From contig CM059186.1 in the NCBI GenBank assembly GCA_030323885.1, forward strand, positions 28,939,005 through 29,003,004: DNA of 64,000 nt. The letters run 5' to 3'. Numbering within the stretch: position 1 is the stretch's first letter; every line of letters begins with the position of its first letter. This DNA comes from Branchipolynoe longqiensis. Lineage: Eukaryota; Annelida; Polychaeta; Phyllodocida; Polynoidae. The notes beneath the pieces were generated by a model. That model searched no databases. It was not told the DNA's origin and was given only the letters and a program-made list of their open reading frames with translations. Positions 55,290-63,884 of this stretch are shown here, piece after piece. The position numbers and the translations under genes are program-made.

Positions 55290-55876
55290 TGGGGGGTTTG
55301 TAACCTTACAACGGTTACCGACTGCAAAACTGCAGCAATATAGAAAGGCCTCGATAAATCGGTCCAATATTTGGTTGAAGATTAATCTTCAGGTGGGATG
55401 GTTGTAGGAGCTGGGGATGTCTTTACAACAATCGAAACAACGAATCGTTGGGGCAGCCCTGAATCACTCTGGTTCGGCAGTAGCAGAGCACTCGTATCCA
55501 GTAACAGCAGCAAGGGTTCAGGAGGAAGGGATGGGTAAAGATGTGTCCAGCAGGTTCCAGCAACAAGAACAAAGCGAGAGAAACGATAAGGTACAGGGCC
55601 CCACCCAAGCAAACAACTCACGTGATCAGGGGGAGAAGTAAGCCGGGGGGAAAAAGGGTAGAGTATAGGAAAGAGAAATGAGGAGAGTTGAGTCAAAGGA
55701 CCGTGTCTCTTTGCTCTATGGTGGCCAGCCGGTGAACCACAGATATTGGACAGAGTAAGAGTAGAAAGTGAAATGATGGTGGGCTCCCCCTCCTGGAACT
55801 CTTTTCAGACATTATCAAGGCCATCAGCAAGCAGATATTGAGAGGTGTGGACGAAGTGCGGTCCGGATAGCAAGTG
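55290..55876 (+). repeat. R600 dispersed repeat, copy 3
   Basis: Full-length counterpart of 28918-29507, starting 'ggggggtttgtaaccttaca' and ending 'gcggtccggatagcaagt'. Confidence 0.75.
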
Positions 55877-56189
55877 GTGTATTGTCATACAACACTACCC
55901 TATGTATCTAACGACGCCATGATGTCACTTGTTGCTTGAGGATAACAACACTCCCCACCCCCATCTAATTCACCCACCACGCCCACCCAAATCCCCCATT
56001 CACCATCCACCACCACCCAAAGACATCGAGGTCATCTGGTACTCGGCAAGACCTCACCGACCATTGGCAACCAGTCGACAGTTTTATCCGCCTCGTTTGC
56101 AGGTGATTCCGATTCCTGCGTTGTGTACACTCACGTGGAACGTCAATGAGGGTGTGTCCATAGAGAATGGGATGGAGCTAAGGTGGGAA
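55877..56189. other. Unassigned
   Basis: CACC-rich 55955-56020. Nothing else recognised. Confidence 0.4.
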
Positions 56190-56510
56190 TAGTTGGTTGG
56201 TTGTTGGAGTTTTATGTCCTCGTAACATCTAAGGTTATGTCAGGACGGGTACCGACTTATGACAGTGCGCACTCAGGGTGCCTTTATAGGGTGCCCCACT
56301 GGGAAACCAGGATACTGGCACCATGACCAGATATCCCACTCAGTCATACTATCCTGACACTGAACCAACCAGTCCTTGCCTTATCCTAATAACGATGAGT
56401 GCCAGGCTAGGAAGCAACAAGTATCAATTTTGTAAGTCATTAGTTTGACCCGGCTGGGAAGTGAGCTCCCGACCTTCCGCACCCGAGGTCCGCACACTAC
56501 CTAATGAGGA
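56190..56510 (-). mobile_element. SINE-A, full length, reverse
   Basis: 'gttggttggttgttggagtt' tail and second-subtype head ('cgcacccgaggtccgc'). Confidence 0.9.
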
Positions 56511-56667
56511 ATCTGCATCCGCCGTAAGTCGGCAACAAACTCCGCGAATGGAGACAAGATATAGAAGGTGGCTAATTGTGTCATTAGATTAACAATTTAG
56601 TCAGTGGAGACTAAACATACAAACACTGAAAACATGGAAAGGTGCTTTGAAAAAATACTCAGTCGTG

Positions 56668-57010
56668 GTTTATTTGTTTGTTGTTGTTTTACATCCTAGC
56701 ACATTTAAGGTCATATCAGGATGGGTACCGACTTGTGACAGTGCACACTCATGGTGACTTTATAGTGCTGCCCCACTGGAAGACCAGGCCGCCAGCACCA
56801 TGACCTGATATCCCACTCAGTCACATTACCCTGACACTGAGCCAACCAGTCCTTGTCCTATCCTAATAATGCCGGGCGCCAGTCTAGGAAGCGACAAGTA
56901 TCAATTTTTAAGTCATTGGTTTGACTCGACCAGGGTTCTAACCCACGACCCCACGAGCTACCAACACGGGAGATGGACGCTCTAACTCATTCGGCCATCC
57001 CATCTGGTCT
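56668..57010 (-). mobile_element. SINE-A, full length, 10-bp target duplication
   Basis: A complete copy flanked by exact CTCAGTCGTG at 56658-56667 and 57011-57020. Head of the first subtype ('cattcggccatcccatctgg' on this strand). One of the youngest-looking copies. Confidence 0.93.
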
Positions 57011-57020
57011 CTCAGTCGTG

Positions 57021-57209
57021 CTAGTTGACGGTTAACGCTAGGCATTAAGGCAGCCCGCCCCATAACTCCGCTACCAGTTCTTCCACCAAACCCATCGCAA
57101 TATTTAACCAGCCCTTATTGGGCTTCCTTTGTGTCTGTCGCCACTTTCTGGAAATGCTCTGAGGCAGAGCTAAATATAGATGGAGACGCCAAGAATAGCA
57201 AATAATAAC
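57021..57209. other. Unassigned
   Basis: No recognised feature. Confidence 0.4.
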
Positions 57210-57372
57210 TATCTTCCTACCAGCACTCTTTGTATCGTCTTAAGACACATTTGTTTAAATCTGCTTTTAATTAGCTGAAATTTATTTTCCTGTATATTTG
57301 TTTGTTATGTAAAGTGCCTGAGAACGGCTTGCTGGATCGGGTGCTATATAAATGTTTTATTATTATTATTAT
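57210..57372 (+). pseudogene. LINE 3' end (CR1-like)
   Basis: Codons read SLYRLKTHLFKSAFN and a stop. Then 'taaagtgcctgagaacggc', 'gggtgctatataaatg' and a (TTA)n tail. Severely 5'-truncated. Confidence 0.8.
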
Positions 57373-57805
57373 TTAGCTGTCCAATTAATATATCTAAAGG
57401 GAATACTAAAACACAAATTAGTTCCAATCAAAGGGTGGTCCTTGTTATAAGAAACAGTCTTTTCTAAATGCAAACGTTGCAGATTTAATTCGAACTGGAG
57501 GATAGGATATGGATAAGTTAATACTTGCTGCCTGCATCTATAGAGTTCAGTGTATTCCTGCGATATTTTAGAATCTTAAATTGTATTTAGCAAAACCTGA
57601 AGGTGTTCTCCATCTACAACAAATGGAAGGCTGATTCACGTACAATACTGGTATACTAATCGCGAAATGTGTTGATCGCCTATCGAAAGTCTTATTTTCC
57701 GAGTTCGAGGAACTGACTGAGATCAGGAGTCGTGAGTCGGTGATCAGCAGTCGGCGATTTGGAAATGTGGCAAGAGGGATTTTAATTATATAAATATATA
57801 TTTTA
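57373..57805. other. Unassigned AT-rich DNA left of the YR retrotransposon
   Basis: Ends in 'taaatatatattttatatg'-type TA-rich DNA at the element boundary. No gene is recognised. Confidence 0.45.
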
Positions 57806-57994
57806 TATGTGATGTATAAGCATTATGCGAGTATAAATGCACGTAAGGGATTATATGTTTATTTCCTACCCTAATATGGATGGGGTGGCTTACTTGTTGT
57901 ATGGCCCCCCCCCCCCTCGGACCACGTGACCGGGGGGGGGCTCCACCCGGCGCACCTATCCTGGACGCTACACTGTCACTTGCGCCCGAGAGTT
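57806..57994 (+). repeat. A1 repeat of the YR retrotransposon
   Basis: Identical to A2 at 61888-62073 except for C/G-run lengths and one C-to-T change. It contains a palindromic middle: a C-run, then 'cggaccacgtgaccg' and a G-run. Confidence 0.93.
57832..57838 (+). promoter_or_regulatory. TATA box in the A1 repeat
   Basis: TATAAAT inside 'gcgagtataaatgcacg', about 170 bases upstream of the first usable ATG. The same word is the most conserved part of all TATA-head elements in the window, which supports a promoter role. Transcription itself is not shown. Confidence 0.5.
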
Positions 57995-58006
57995 AAACAT
58001 GTTGGT

Positions 58007-59872
58007 ATGGCTTGCCTCGGGGGTGGTACTGATAATACTGCATTCGCCCCAATAGTTGACCCTCGCTTTACTAATAAAGGGGTTTCGGGCGAGGGCAGGG
58101 GAGACCACCGTGCCGCCATTGCCGATACATGTTTCAGGGGCGGCACGGATGGTAGTGAAAGCACGACCGATAAAAATGTGATGAACACCAGTATCGTGAG
58201 GGACGCCCACAGTATAAACGGTAATGTTGCTACGCATGAGAATAACCGTGATGGTGGTGGTATTGATAAAAACACCAGCAGTATGAATACTATAAGCAAT
58301 GCAGGTACATCTATAATGGGTTACATTGATGGAGTTGCAGACGAAAATAACTATGGTTGGTGCGACGACACACGCCGTGGTAGTATAGCGAGTGACATAG
58401 GTACAGCTGATATTAATACAGCCGCCGCCCAAATAGGCACTATAAACGACACAGGTAAAGGTGGGGCCGACTGCCCGATAAATGCTGCACATGAAAAAAC
58501 AGATGGGGGGGGTAGAATAGTCCCCTACGTAAGCAATATAAACAGCACATTTAAAAATAAGGGCGACTGCGCGATAAACGGGGCAGTTGGGGCGGGCTCT
58601 CAGATACATAACAATTTAGCGAGAATTAAGAATACCGCGCATCTAAGCAGTGCGGCCCGGAGCAGGGTGGGGGACGCTGTCACGGATGGAAAGGGCGGGA
58701 AAGTAACCGGTGACGGTAGCTGTTGTGACTGCGCCACCAGGGGTGGTGAGGACGCCTACGCTAATCCTTGCACACACAGCGGGGGAGACAGCGGCCACTC
58801 AGATGTCCTAGTGAGCGCCAATCACTGCGCACACGTGAGCGGGAATGTCTATGCCGAGACAGGGATGGCTAATGATAGAAATCACAGTGGCAGAATAATC
58901 CATGCACCCGACGCCAGTAACAATAGCAGAGACGGTGACCGCTCCCTTTCTTGCAGGATTACGGGCTGGGAAACTAAAAAGGGGGTGGGCGACTGGCTGT
59001 CTGTGATCTATGATGAGGGTAAGCTGCAGGTGACAGTCTGGGAGAGCCCAAAATCCTCCCGACACTTCGATGTACATAATAATTGTTCTCAAGGCACCTG
59101 CTCATGTGTATTTAAGATAGCGGGCTGTACTGCCCAACTTCGCCCATGCAGGGTTTTTAGTGAGCTCTTCCTCAGGGGGGACTCCGATCCTGACGCCCAA
59201 TACATTCTAACCGGGATGGTTTTCGGCTTTAACGTTATAAACCCTGACTGCACCTTAGCCTATAACCCAAGCTGCAGGCGCACCCGCGACCCTGATGAGA
59301 GAAGTGCAATTACAAATAAACTTAATGCTGAGATAGACAGGGGATGCGTCTCTGTAGTTGATGAGCCCCCGACTTGCATTCACCACATGTTCTGTGTCCC
59401 AAAGGATGATGGAGGCAACAGGACTATTGTAGACTGCAGCCGTCCCGCAGGCGCTTCCGTTAACACTTGTACTGACCAGGTGTGCGTGAAGTTCTCCTAT
59501 AAGAGCGTCGACACCGTTGCAGACGTAATGGAGAGGGGCGACTATATGGCCACGGTAGATATTAAGGATGCTTACCGGGCAGTCTGCATCCATCCCCGGG
59601 ACCGAGAGAGACAGGGATTGCACTGGCTATTTGAACCAGGCGGGGGCTGCACCTATATGAAAGATAACAGACTATGCATGGGGCTCTCCTCTAGCCCGTA
59701 TGTTTTTAGCAAAATCTCCGACTTTGTTGTAAGATGTGCGGTACGGGAGGGGGTGACCAGGGTCATCAATTATCTCGATGACTTCTGCATAGTGAGCGGA
59801 ACGATGACGGAAGGCTGCAGAGAGCAGGAGGTGGTCATGGCTATTCTCAGAAGACTGGGTTTTTTTTTATAA
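58007..59872 (+). CDS. Reverse transcriptase of the YR retrotransposon, with N-terminal extension
   Basis: The frame is open from 57926. The ATG at 58007 (MACLGG) is preferred because it lies just outside A1. The first ~330 codons are rich in Asn, Gly, Thr, Asp and Ser, with a Cys/His cluster near 58720-58850. No known gag or RT motif is seen there. RT begins near 59140. Motif A is VDIKDAYRAVCIHP (from 59555), motif B is CMGLSSSPYVFSK (about 59675), and the catalytic box is YLDD (from 59771). These match the DIRS/Ngaro RT type. The frame ends at TAA 59870-59872 directly after a nine-T run. The continuation of the RT (FLGIII motif) is in the -1 frame, so this protein stops before the end of the RT domain. 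The ATG at 57926 inside A1 is the alternative start. Confidence 0.85.
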   Translation: MACLGGGTDNTAFAPIVDPRFTNKGVSGEGRGDHRAAIADTCFRGGTDGSESTTDKNVMNTSIVRDAHSINGNVATHENNRDGGGIDKNTSSMNTISNAGTSIMGYIDGVADENNYGWCDDTRRGSIASDIGTADINTAAAQIGTINDTGKGGADCPINAAHEKTDGGGRIVPYVSNINSTFKNKGDCAINGAVGAGSQIHNNLARIKNTAHLSSAARSRVGDAVTDGKGGKVTGDGSCCDCATRGGEDAYANPCTHSGGDSGHSDVLVSANHCAHVSGNVYAETGMANDRNHSGRIIHAPDASNNSRDGDRSLSCRITGWETKKGVGDWLSVIYDEGKLQVTVWESPKSSRHFDVHNNCSQGTCSCVFKIAGCTAQLRPCRVFSELFLRGDSDPDAQYILTGMVFGFNVINPDCTLAYNPSCRRTRDPDERSAITNKLNAEIDRGCVSVVDEPPTCIHHMFCVPKDDGGNRTIVDCSRPAGASVNTCTDQVCVKFSYKSVDTVADVMERGDYMATVDIKDAYRAVCIHPRDRERQGLHWLFEPGGGCTYMKDNRLCMGLSSSPYVFSKISDFVVRCAVREGVTRVINYLDDFCIVSGTMTEGCREQEVVMAILRRLGFFL

Positions 59873-60194
59873 GCTTTGGGAAGCTTGCTTCGCCTAGCAC
59901 CGCAGTCCGCTTCCTGGGGATCATTATCGACTCAGTCGAGTTAGAAATGCGGCTCCCGGAGGACAAGCTCATAAGGTTAAATAAGGTCCTGAGTGAGGTA
60001 AGAGGTCGCCGCAAGGTGACCCGAAAAGAGTTGGAGAGTCTCGGGGGGCTGCTGGCTCATTGCAGCAAGGTAGTTAAGGGGGGCAGGACTTTCTGCCGGC
60101 GCATATATGACACCATTAACAGCGTCAGGGAACCCCACTTCAAAGTCAGGCTCTCCTGTGGTTTTAGGGAGGACATTGAATGGTGGTTTGAACT
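59870..60194 (+). CDS. RT thumb/connection segment, shifted frame
   Basis: Reading on from the T-run in the -1 frame gives ISFGKLASPS, then VRFLGIIIDS. Next comes a KVLSEV...RRKVTRKELESLGGLLAHC segment, as in DIRS-type RTs between the polymerase and RNase H, ending EDIEWWFE near 60194. The frame then has to change again to reach RNase H. ATG at 59947 is only an internal Met. It is part of the same polyprotein rather than a separate gene. Confidence 0.8.
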
Positions 60195-60940
60195 TTGCCG
60201 CCAGTTTCAATGGGAAGGCGAAAATCCTGGGATCTTTCGCCGAACACCTGGCCACATACAGCGATGCCTCTAATTATGGTTTCGGGGCTCTCCATGGTAG
60301 CGACTGGCTTGCAGGCGCCTTCGGTGACACAGACAACTTACGCTTAAAACGCATCCTCGGCCACCACCACACCCCGCCGGACGAGCACAGCTCGTCGGCG
60401 CACATTAACGTGAGAGAGATGTGGGCGGCCTATGCCGCGGCACTAAGGTGGGGTAGTCTATGGCAGGACTGCGCAGTCGTCATGGTCACGGACAGCACCA
60501 CAGTCATGGCCGCTCTTAACTCAGGCCGCTCAAAAAGTCCAGAGGTCATGTACTACCTCAGACGGCTATTCTGGATCGCCTCAGAGGAAAACTTCGAGTT
60601 TTCCTCAGTATTCATCGGGAGCAACGATAATGTAATTTGCGACGCTCTAAGCAGGCTGGACGACCCAGCCAGCTCCGGCCGAATTTCCCAAGCCGACCAG
60701 GCTAGCAACCTATGCTGCAGCAGCCTATTTAATAAACCATCCCCTTTTGATTGCAGGGGTGGTGCAGCTGCAGAAAGAGAAGCAGACCTTCCAGAGCAGG
60801 TCATACGCCCCCAACTCGATAGCGACCCGGGGGGTCCAGGTAAGGAGATACCTGGAATTTGTGGCAGACTTCTCGGAGACGCACAGCCCGTTCCCTTGTT
60901 CGCCAGCACAGGTGGCACTTTACGCCTCTTGGCTTGCTAG
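60195..60940 (+). CDS. RNase H domain of the YR retrotransposon
   Basis: After the second frame change the protein reads FAASFNGKAK, then YSDASNYGFGA (first catalytic Asp at 60263), NVREMWAAYAA (catalytic Glu), VMVTDSTTVMAALN (second Asp at about 60490) and NVICDALSRL (last Asp, about 60639). All four acidic residues of an RNase H fold are present. The frame runs to a stop at 60938-60940 and so overlaps the start of the recombinase by about 190 bases, a common arrangement in DIRS/Ngaro elements. The tail after DALSRL is probably not functional sequence. Confidence 0.85.
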
Positions 60941-61728
60941 AACCATGAAGTACTCCTCCATCCTAAACTACCTCAGCGGACTGAACAACTTCCTTAAGCA
61001 AAATGGGTCGGAACCCATAGCATACACCAGCTTCGAAGTTGCCTCCACCCTGAGGGGAATAAGGAGAGAGTGCGCCACCGCACCCAAGCAAGCTGTGCCG
61101 ATCTTGCCGGAGACCCTACTCCGGATGTTCTCTTTCCTAGCGACAACTCCGGGTCATGTAGCCTGGCGCGCCGCACTGCTATGTAGCTTCAGGGCACTCC
61201 TCAGGAAGTGGCAGGTGACTGACTCCGACTCAGCACTCCTCAGGGGAGACTTTCGCTTCTTTCCCTGGGGGATGGTAATATCCATAAGACGCTCTAAAAC
61301 AATACAGTTCAAAGAGAGGGTATTAGAAGTACCAGTTGCTCGCTGCCCGAACCTGAAGATCTGCGCGGTCCACTGGACCGAGCGGCACTTCGAGCAGCTC
61401 CCAGCACCCCCGGCGGAAAAAAGCCTTCCGGATCCCTTCCGCCGCGCGGGTCTCCGCCCCCCTCCCATACAAGGTCTACCAGACGACCCTTAAGTTATTC
61501 GCAGAGAAGGCGGGACTCGATCCGGACTCGGTCTCCTCCCACTCTCTGAGGCGGGGCGGCTGCACCTTCCTCTCCATGTGTGGGGCCTCAATTGAGGAGC
61601 TCCGCACTAGGGGGGACTGGTGCACAGACACAGTATTTACCTACCTTAAGACCCCCCTCTCCGTACGTATAATGAACGACTTGCGGGTGGCCACGTCACT
61701 AGCCGCAAACGTACCTGACAATTACTAA
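60747..61728 (+). CDS. Tyrosine recombinase of the YR retrotransposon, one frame break
   Basis: In the first frame (60747-about 61455) the protein has YAPNSIATRGVQVRRYLEF and ALYASWLARTMKYSSILNYL, the N-terminal core-binding region. It then has ALLRKWQVTDSD with the first catalytic Arg (AGG at 61203). At the C-run near 61455 the frame shifts. The second frame gives LPYKVYQTTLKLF, then SHSLRRGG (His 61540, Arg 61549), GDW (Trp 61618 in the place of the second His) and FTYL with the nucleophile Tyr at 61642. The stop is TAA 61726-61728. The catalytic set R...HxLR...W...Y is complete once the break is allowed for. No ATG starts the frame. 'ccccttttgattgcag' at 60741 looks like a splice acceptor, but a shared or shifted translation start is equally possible. 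Confidence 0.85.
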
Positions 61729-61804
61729 GCCAATCACTCCTTATCTGTGTCACTCGCTACTATCAGAAGACCTGACTATTCCGGGTTGGGGTATCTACGA
61801 TCTT

Positions 61805-61890
61805 GGCATCATATTCCCTATGCCAGAGAATATATTATCTCAACCACTACTTTGTCTTGTCTCCTCATTTGTACTGTAGTAAGCATTTAT
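61805..61890 (+). repeat. B1 repeat of the YR retrotransposon
   Basis: Eighty-six bases, identical to B2. Starts 'ggcatcatattccctatgcc', ends 'gtagtaagcatttat'. Confidence 0.95.
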
Positions 61891-62073
61891 GTGATGTATA
61901 AGCATTATGCGAGTATAAATGCACGTAAGGGATTATATGTTTATTTCCTACCCTAATATGGATGGGGTGGCTTACTTGTTGTATGGCCCCCCCCCCTCGG
62001 ACCACGTGACCGGGGGGGGCTCCACTCGGCGCACCTATCCTGGACGCTACACTGTCACTTGCGCCCGAGAGTT
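61888..62073 (+). repeat. A2 repeat of the YR retrotransposon
   Basis: Second A copy, joined to B1 with a three-base overlap. Contains the TATAAAT at 61914. Confidence 0.95.
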
Positions 62074-62090
62074 TTTTCTTTATAGGCTAG

Positions 62091-62176
62091 GGCATCATAT
62101 TCCCTATGCCAGAGAATATATTATCTCAACCACTACTTTGTCTTGTCTCCTCATTTGTACTGTAGTAAGCATTTAT
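62091..62176 (+). repeat. B2 repeat of the YR retrotransposon (right end)
   Basis: Identical to B1, separated from A2 by a 17-base spacer. 'atactatatatg' follows outside. Confidence 0.95.
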
Positions 62177-62330
62177 ATACTATATATGTAGCTTTCCCTC
62201 CTTTGGCGCGCAAATGCACCTAATCTGCTACAATTTCGCTCTCAAAATTGTCTACTATACTAAATTAGATCTATAGTTTCCACCCTTAATGGCGAGTTCT
62301 ATCTAATACTAATTGACAAGCTGTCTCACC
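62177..62330. other. Unassigned right flank of the YR retrotransposon
   Basis: AT-rich unique DNA. Confidence 0.4.
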
Positions 62331-63180
62331 ACCAGTGAGGAGCCTCTCTCGGCTCCCAGCCTTCTTGACCCGCCTACCTGTCCCGTCGCCCCCGCCGCTC
62401 CCCGCAACCGCCCCAGGTCCCCCGTCCCCCCGCTACCCGCTCCCGCCTCGGCCTCCAGTTCGCCCACCCCCCTTCCCCGCCCCCGCTCCGCCCCGGGCCC
62501 TGCCGCTCCCCGTCCCTGCCCCGGGACTCCGCCGCAGCCGCCGCCGTCCCTTCTCCACAGTAACCCGGGCGGTCTCCTCTGGTTCTGGCCGGGGGACGGC
62601 AGGTCGATGGTGGCCTTTGTCGTCTGGGCGGCACAACGCCCGGCCCTCCCTCATCCTCCGCCCGGCGCCCCCTTCCCCCCAACTCCTTCCCCTCCCCCCC
62701 CCCCCCCCCCCCCGCGCCCCCGTTCCTCCGGCATTGTGTGAACCACATGCCCAGTCGATACCACTGGCGACTGGTCCGCCCACCCATCACCTGCCACTCA
62801 CTATCTACCACCCACCCACCCACCTACCATCTACCCCCACCTACCACCCACCTACCACCCACCTACCACCCACCATCTACCTATCTACCAGCCATCTCCT
62901 ACCACAAAACCACCACCTACCCACCCACCTACCCAGCTACCACCCACCTACATACCCACCTCGCATCACATAACCACCACATATAGCCACCCACCTACAA
63001 CCATTTTACCACCCACAGTCACCACCCCACTAGCATCCACCTCCCACCCACTACAATCAACTCCCACCTACACCCACCGACCCCTTCACCTACGTACATC
63101 CCCTCACCTCACCTATCTCCAACACCCCCTCCTAAACCCACCTTCCGACCACCCTCTATCATCATCTATCTAACCCTTTA
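62331..63180. repeat. C/CT-rich then CCACCTAC simple sequence
   Basis: 62331-62740 is GC/CCT-rich with a C-run at 62693-62712. 62790-63180 is built of 'ccacctaccacc'-type words. The Pro-rich frames are composition artefacts. Confidence 0.8.
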
Positions 63181-63301
63181 AAATTACCAAGGTAGTGTTG
63201 ATAATACATTTCTATAGTAAGATCTTACTGCAACAATGGAGCAAATTACCTAGACTGACAATGATAAGTCAGGTGGGCTATTCAAATATCACTTCTACTA
63301 G

Positions 63302-63346
63302 ATTTTAAACAGAATACCTAGAAGTTCTAGGTATTCTGTTTAAAAT
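63302..63346. repeat. Perfect 22-bp hairpin with one-base spacer
   Basis: 'attttaaacagaatacctag' 'aa' and its exact complement flank a single G at 63324. Pairing continues with 'ctag' outside after a one-base bulge. Confidence 0.9.
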
Positions 63347-63359
63347 CCTAGTGAAATCA

Positions 63360-63650
63360 CATCGAAATGCGAGACTCGAATTCTATTGAATTAGCTTAGG
63401 GTTCCATGCTATGTGGTGAACAATGTTTAATAAGTGCACAAGTATTTAAGTTGGATATGGAGGATGTACCTATCAATGTTTGTTACTACAGCAGGCAGTG
63501 AGGCATTCCAAGACTGCCATTGCATTCATGCACTATACGAGTCTTCTACAACAAGTATATGTAGCCATGGTAACGATGCTGTCAAGTCATTCTGTCAGTG
63601 TTTTGGTTTAGAAAATTTGATGTTTTCATCAGACTATGCAGCTTTGGGAT
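63360..63650 (-). mobile_element. MITE-1, with internal insertion
   Basis: 'gttccatgctatgtggtgaa' and 'aagtgcacaagtatttaag' match 14170-14220. 'gttttggtttagaaaatttg' and 'catcagactatgcagctttg' match its end. About 150 bases at 63455-63600 are additional. Confidence 0.65.
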
Positions 63651-63768
63651 ATATGACAAATAATCATATCAGGCCTGCATGAAGAGGTGGATTTCACCAT
63701 GAAGAATATGTTCTCAAGACCATTTAGGCATTTCATTTTAGTTTCTTTCGTTGGTACATTAGTTGTTT

Positions 63769-63817
63769 AAGCAGGGGGAATTTCAGTCGCAGACGACTGG
63801 TCTTCCTCATCCCACGG
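63769..63817 (-). mobile_element. SINE-C 3' fragment
   Basis: 'ttaagcagggggaatttcag' 'tcgcagacgactggtcttcc' is the reverse of the SINE-C end at 46580-46625. Confidence 0.75.
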
Positions 63818-63827
63818 TTCTTTGACC

Positions 63828-63884
63828 TATGCTAATAATGCCGAGCATCTGGCTAGGAAGCGACAAGTATCAATTTTTAAGTCA
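63828..63884 (-). mobile_element. SINE-A body fragment, reverse
   Basis: 'aatgccgagcatctggctag' 'gaagcgacaagtatc' directly follows the SINE-C piece. Confidence 0.75.

Larger units (their letters stand above)
57806..62176 (+). mobile_element. Ngaro/PAT-type tyrosine-recombinase retrotransposon
   Basis: A 4.37 kb element with split direct repeats in the order A1 (57806-57994), genes, B1 (61805-61890), A2 (61888-62073), B2 (62091-62176). B1 and A2 overlap by TAT. The last bases of B2 plus the first of A1 would recreate the B1/A2 junction, as expected if the element replicates through a closed circle. Genes in order: RT, RNase H, tyrosine recombinase, overlapping and in shifted frames. No DNA N-6-methyltransferase-like segment lies between RNase H and recombinase, which favours Ngaro over DIRS or PAT (established classification). 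Flanks are TA-rich and no target duplication is seen, as is normal for YR elements. Three frame breaks suggest a recently inactivated copy or sequencing errors. Confidence 0.9.

Noticed and set aside
4018..57000. tRNA genes suggested by A and B boxes
   Set aside because: All strong box pairs belong to SINE-A, B or C. The acceptor stems do not close and the SINE bodies follow directly.
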